A DNA stretch of 9,154 nt from Bacteroidota bacterium (GTDB lineage: Bacteria; Bacteroidota; Ignavibacteria; UBA10030; UBA6906). A program made the translations under genes and the position numbers. Shown in pieces: positions 6,301 to 9,154 of this stretch (position 1 is the stretch's first letter; each line of letters starts with the position of its first letter). The notes under the pieces are model-generated. The model made no database searches. It had not been told where the DNA came from and saw nothing but the letters and a program-made list of their open reading frames with translations. The DNA is taken from assembly GCA_017860555.1 (NCBI GenBank), contig JAGDMJ010000104.1, positions 1-9,154 on the forward strand, given 5' to 3'.

Positions 6301-7865
6301 GCATTCTGGACCCGCTCTTGCCCACGTTTAACGACCTTTCAGGGATCATGCGGTGTGATGTCACGGTGGGCGGCACGTTGCGCCACCCGGATTACCTCGG
6401 CAACATCTCGATTGCGGAATGCGCCTTCCTGTTCGAGCCGAACAATATCCGCTACACCATGGATGCCGCGTTCACGACGAAAGGGGAACGCATCAGCGTG
6501 ACCGATGCGACAGTCAGGAATATTCCGGCCGACAACCGTGGAGGACGGGATGGCGTAATGCACCTGACCGGCGATTTTCTGCTGCGGGACCTCGTCCCTG
6601 CCGATTTCAACCTCACTGCCAGGGGGCAACTTCTCGTGGTGAAAGAGACCAGCCGGCTCTCCGCGCTTTCGCTGTATGGAAACCTCTTCGTCGAGATCGG
6701 GAATGCCGGCCTCCGTTTCACGGGAGGGATCGACCAATCGCTCCTGAAGGGGCTGGTGGTCATCAGCAACTCCAACCTGACTTTTCCTCCAACGCAGCTG
6801 AACGTCAACGAGTTTGACGAGTCCATGGCTTCCATACCGGTCGTGTTCGTGAACGACACGGCGCAGGTGCGGGCGCCGGTGGTCCCGACCTCCCTTACGC
6901 ATTATTTCAACGGGGAGAATGGCAGGCGCGATGAGGGCATGGAGGACACCGCGAGTTCCCGCTCCTTCCTTGACGGCGTGCGTTACGACCTGGATGTCGA
7001 AACGGCAGGTGGAAACACGCAGATCCGGATGGTCTTCAACTCCACGACAAATGAAGAGCTTGTGGCCAACCTGGAAGGGAAGTTCCGTGTGGCTGCCGAC
7101 GGAAGGCAGTGGTTCGGCGATCTGGATGTGAGCCGCGCGTACTATAACTTCTTCAAGAGGTTTGACGCCGAGGGGCAGATCCGGTTTACCGGGGACCTGT
7201 TGAACCCCGAATTGAACATCACGGCGAAGTATCAGGGAACGCGCGCGCTCGGCGATTCGCTGGATGAAAATGTCGTGGTGACATTCAAGATCAAAGGTGC
7301 GCGTCTTGAGCCGAAGATCGACATATCGATGACCATTGCGGGGGAAGACTACTATTCCTACGCCGGCTCGGGGAGGGGGCCAACGTCGCGGGACGTACAG
7401 ACGGACGCCATACAGTTCATCGTGTACGGGTCGTTCCCCATGACGTCGGCGCAGAAGGCCAACGCCCGGGCCGATATCGGTACCACCGTCGGCTCGTCGC
7501 TCGCCTCGGGGGCCACATCGCTTGTGACGGGCGCGCTCTCGGAGTTTTTGCGCAACCAGACAGGCTTCATCAACTCGGTGGAACTGAGCTACGGTGGAGG
7601 AGGCACGCTGAAGGAATCGGCGGATATCCGCCTCAGCGGCATGGCGTGGCACGGATACTGGCGCTACGGCGGCAAGATCCTCGACGACCCTCTCAATAGC
7701 GCGAACTTCAGCATCGTCTACTCGTTCGGCACGATCTTCGGGGATCCGGCGCTTCGCAACTTCATGTTCCAGCTCGAGCGGAAAGTCGAGAACAACACGA
7801 TCGGCCAGACCAATGATCTGAAGCGGGTTGACTCCGCCCGCCTCTTTTACCGGTTTTCTTTCTGA
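3321..7865 (+). CDS. tamB: TamB/AsmA-family translocation and assembly module protein (DUF490)
   Basis: A 1514-residue envelope protein, somewhat longer than E. coli TamB (about 1260). The N-terminus (LKKVLKILLWVV onward, residues 2-27) is a basic start plus one hydrophobic segment, a signal anchor in the inner membrane. The rest is mostly short alternating strands ('LSLxxLxL', 'GxLxLxxG') as in the long lipid-carrying beta-taco groove of AsmA/TamB proteins, and would span the periplasm. The C-terminal third, roughly 1100-1514, matches the TamB domain: LTFPPTQ near 1153, GDLDVSRAYYNFF near 1266, then GDLLNPELNITAKY, IQFIVYGSFP and a glycine-rich stretch near 1375-1440. It ends LFYRFSF, a barrel-type tail suited to contact with a TamA/BamA-type partner. 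Known relatives move phospholipid to the outer membrane and aid its assembly; no partner gene is in the window. Start is TTG, 14 bases after rfaE2. I cannot place individual repeats by eye. Confidence 0.88.
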   Translation: MLKKVLKILLWVVGIFVLLLALLAGVTQTQFFRDRLRTAVLSNLDTLLAAEVYLGPLRGNLVTGFSIDSLSLAVGGKLALSAERIDLRYSLWEIPGKTLSVNTLTLVHPTIRLIKGNDSTWNLSRIVRPQPTDSTPSKPFTWALNVDRFELQDGTLIVTDSLALNEVPPLPEAERRLHNFVAHDLNALLTARVTEAEKRVQIRRFSLRCDAPALNLKRLSGTFTVAANASRVEELIIVTDRTDLNLTAVMRDFDLLGGISLEGLRHAPVDIDLQANPIDLNELGSLLPPVDFLNGSVFLILNAEGEFGDLGIRRLDLATGQTRLSLKGKISNLHRPDDLTLDVRMPDSKIQPHDVLALMPSFDLPDYSSVGPATLTLEYAGKPLDFRTKFLLQTQSGSVEGKGSLGIGGPKTLRYNGEFVLSKLNLAALLEDEQFGSSLNGTVRIEGEGVALADLSSSLKAQLGPSEFRGLPLVAPELLVTAKGKVVHGRADLSLGDMRSTFSADLDTRTPKVPRFSLGADVQSLNLAPLLRNTKFDSDLTLRLESHGTGLTWNTLNGELLLDLSSSRYRDYRITAGDVHLLLHQEDPTHKQLSVESNVADFSLTGTFDLEYLARLLSFEVGNVGGAIGERFASLDSSLATAIDRKKLALAGKRLGSSPVPLDAEYILQIKDLVPVSVVAGDRTFNGTGVLNGSLKGGYDTLAVHGLFDVRDFYYGNVESGVLMQNSTIAFDITSLTPTQVLKNLGLRLTVEADKMHINDLMLDSLQVELSYAQERAQYVARGTADREVRMAVKGDAMVSQEGIITTLDRLRWAYRDFRWDADSGAVVQYSRNGLRVADLTMRKDTGSVSVKGFLGSGGMMDLEIAARSLNLSDLKYVMTPNNVNDRRQAFAGVVDFSLEAKGSLLQPLYAATLRAENISFRGIPFGDLQADFNYRDEQLGVTLEGGPRWTVPGTAGLAISGTLPISLALEGVNERVSDRPMNMRIRSAGVQMSILDPLLPTFNDLSGIMRCDVTVGGTLRHPDYLGNISIAECAFLFEPNNIRYTMDAAFTTKGERISVTDATVRNIPADNRGGRDGVMHLTGDFLLRDLVPADFNLTARGQLLVVKETSRLSALSLYGNLFVEIGNAGLRFTGGIDQSLLKGLVVISNSNLTFPPTQLNVNEFDESMASIPVVFVNDTAQVRAPVVPTSLTHYFNGENGRRDEGMEDTASSRSFLDGVRYDLDVETAGGNTQIRMVFNSTTNEELVANLEGKFRVAADGRQWFGDLDVSRAYYNFFKRFDAEGQIRFTGDLLNPELNITAKYQGTRALGDSLDENVVVTFKIKGARLEPKIDISMTIAGEDYYSYAGSGRGPTSRDVQTDAIQFIVYGSFPMTSAQKANARADIGTTVGSSLASGATSLVTGALSEFLRNQTGFINSVELSYGGGGTLKESADIRLSGMAWHGYWRYGGKILDDPLNSANFSIVYSFGTIFGDPALRNFMFQLERKVENNTIGQTNDLKRVDSARLFYRFSF

Positions 7866-7866
7866 C

Positions 7867-7871
7867 AGGGG
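7867..7871 (+). promoter_or_regulatory. Ribosome binding site for rnr
   Basis: AGGGG lies 5 bases before ATG 7877, within the 11-base gap after the tamB stop. It supports this ATG as the RNase R start and suggests coupled translation with tamB. Confidence 0.5.
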
Positions 7872-7876
7872 CAGCC

Positions 7877-9154
7877 ATGAGCCTGAAGAAACAGACGCTC
7901 ACCTTTCTCTCGCAGAACCCCCGGATGCGGGTTCCGCTGAAAGACCTTGCGCGGCATTTGAAGGTCAAAGGGAAGGAAGAATACCGTGACCTGCGGTCGC
8001 TCATCGAGGACCTGGATCGGCGCGGGGTGGTCACCGTTGATGATCGGGGACTCATCGGATATGCCGTGGAGCATACAGGCGACAAAGAGGAGAAGAAGCC
8101 CGCACGGAGGGTCACCGGCCAGCTTTTCATGACGAAACGGGATTTCGGTTTCGTGCGGTTGGAGGGGACCGGCGGCGAGATCTTTGTCGGTGCGAAATTC
8201 CTCCACAACGCGTTGCACGGAGATACGGTGGCCGTCGTTCCCTTCGCACGCCCTGTGACGCGGAACCGGGGGCGGGATGAAAAGATGCCCGAGGGTGAGA
8301 TCGTCGAGATCGTCAAGCGAGGAGTCACGACGATCACCGGCACGCTCGAGCAGACGCGCCACTTCTTCTTCGTCGTTCCCGATGATGAGCGGATCGCGCG
8401 CGACGTGTATGTGGCCCGCGAGGATGCCATGCATGCAAACCACGGTGACAAGGTGGTGGTCCAGCTTCATCCCTGGGAAGACGAGCATGTCAATCCCGAA
8501 GGGACGATCATCGAGGTGCTGGGGCCGGCAGGAGATGCACGCGTCGAGGTGATGAGCGTCGCCCGGACATTCAACCTCCCGCTCACCTTCCCGCCGGAGG
8601 CGGTTCGCGAAGCGGAGCAGTTCCCCGTGACATTTTCGGAGGATGATCTGCGCGAACGGCTGGATTACCGGGGCAAGGTGACGATCACGATCGACCCCGA
8701 GGATGCGAAGGACTTTGACGATGCCGTGTCATTCGAAGCGCTCCCGGGCGGGATGGTCCGGCTCGGGGTTCACATTGCCGATGTGAGCCACTACGTCCGG
8801 GAAGGAAGCGCGCTGGACAGGGAGGCATTTGGCCGGGGCACCAGCGTCTACATGGTGAACGAGGTCATCCCGATGCTGCCGGAGCGCCTCTCCAATGATC
8901 TCTGCAGCTTGCGACCCGGCATGGACAGGCTTACCTACAGCGCCATCATGGATGTGAGCCATGACGGCAAGGTGGAGGATTACACCATCACCAGGAGCAT
9001 CATTCACAGTGCCCGGCGCTTTGCTTATGAAGAAGTTCAGAAGATCATTGACGAAGGAAAGGGCGAATTCGCCGAAGTGATCCTGCCGCTGCACAAGCTG
9101 GCCCAGACGCTCCTGAAGCGCCGGCGGAAGAACGGCAGCATCGATTTCGACACC
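7877..9154 (+). CDS. rnr: Ribonuclease R, 3'-5' exoribonuclease (3' end outside window)
   Basis: Cytoplasmic processive exonuclease that degrades structured RNA and helps in rRNA quality control and trans-translation. The frame is open from ATG 7877 to the window end: 426 codons with no stop, a little over half of the usual 700-800. Domains in order: a winged-helix start (about 1-65), cold-shock domain 1 from about 79 (VTGQLFMTKRDFGFVRLEG), cold-shock domain 2 from about 153, and the catalytic RNB domain from about 260. TIDPEDAKDFDDAV supplies the metal-binding aspartates D273, D279, D281 and D282, matching D272/D278/D280/D281 of E. coli RNase R. GTSVY gives Y325, matching the stacking Y324, and VIPMLPERLSN follows. 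The N-terminal helix-turn-helix favours RNase R over RNase II. The S1 and basic C-terminal regions lie beyond the window. It begins 11 bases after tamB, so it probably shares that transcript. Confidence 0.95.
   Translation, partial: MSLKKQTLTFLSQNPRMRVPLKDLARHLKVKGKEEYRDLRSLIEDLDRRGVVTVDDRGLIGYAVEHTGDKEEKKPARRVTGQLFMTKRDFGFVRLEGTGGEIFVGAKFLHNALHGDTVAVVPFARPVTRNRGRDEKMPEGEIVEIVKRGVTTITGTLEQTRHFFFVVPDDERIARDVYVAREDAMHANHGDKVVVQLHPWEDEHVNPEGTIIEVLGPAGDARVEVMSVARTFNLPLTFPPEAVREAEQFPVTFSEDDLRERLDYRGKVTITIDPEDAKDFDDAVSFEALPGGMVRLGVHIADVSHYVREGSALDREAFGRGTSVYMVNEVIPMLPERLSNDLCSLRPGMDRLTYSAIMDVSHDGKVEDYTITRSIIHSARRFAYEEVQKIIDEGKGEFAEVILPLHKLAQTLLKRRRKNGSIDFDT

Noticed and set aside
6339..7652. 437-codon open frame on the - strand inside tamB
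   Set aside because: It lies wholly antisense to a well-supported TamB domain. Its composition (rich in Arg, His, Val, Asp) is typical of a shadow frame in GC-rich coding DNA, and no family motif is seen.
1..9154. Search for mobile elements, CRISPR arrays, tRNA/rRNA genes, toxin-antitoxin or defence genes
   Set aside because: No transposase, integrase, regular spaced repeats, RNA-gene signatures or defence motifs were seen. All coding DNA is accounted for by housekeeping and envelope genes.

Overview
The window is an ordinary, densely coded stretch of a Gram-negative bacterial chromosome with moderately high GC by eye. All supported genes lie on the + strand. The envelope content (an outer-membrane barrel C-terminus, split heptose kinase and adenylyltransferase for LPS core, and a TamB-family protein) requires a two-membrane cell. 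The separate heptose genes, weak Shine-Dalgarno sites and GTG/TTG starts would fit the Bacteroidota/Chlorobiota/Ignavibacteria side of the FCB group. That placement is an inference from style, not from a marker gene.

Layout. Positions 1-156 hold the 3' end of a probable outer-membrane beta-barrel protein. After a 78-base gap comes a seven-beta-strand methyltransferase with a DxxY motif (235-1008), whose 3' end overlaps shikimate kinase aroK (986-1561). A 207-base AT-richer, pyrimidine-rich gap (1562-1768) separates this group from the next. It carries a good sigma70-type promoter candidate at 1684-1712 and a small hairpin. Downstream is a tightly packed run: heptose-7-phosphate kinase (1769-2782), heptose-1-phosphate adenylyltransferase (2782-3306, sharing one base), a 1514-residue TamB/AsmA-family protein (3321-7865), and ribonuclease R (7877 onward, cut by the window end with its first 426 codons present).

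How the genes work together. The kinase and adenylyltransferase catalyse two steps of the ADP-heptose pathway that supplies LPS inner core sugar. The TamB-family protein is expected to bridge the periplasm and move lipid to, or help assemble, the outer membrane. Together they form an envelope-biogenesis unit, and RNase R, an RNA-turnover enzyme, seems to ride on the same transcript. aroK serves aromatic amino acid synthesis; the methyltransferase substrate is unknown.

I saw no tRNA, rRNA, CRISPR array, insertion sequence, integrase or phage gene. I found no convincing undescribed system; the findings are modest leads.
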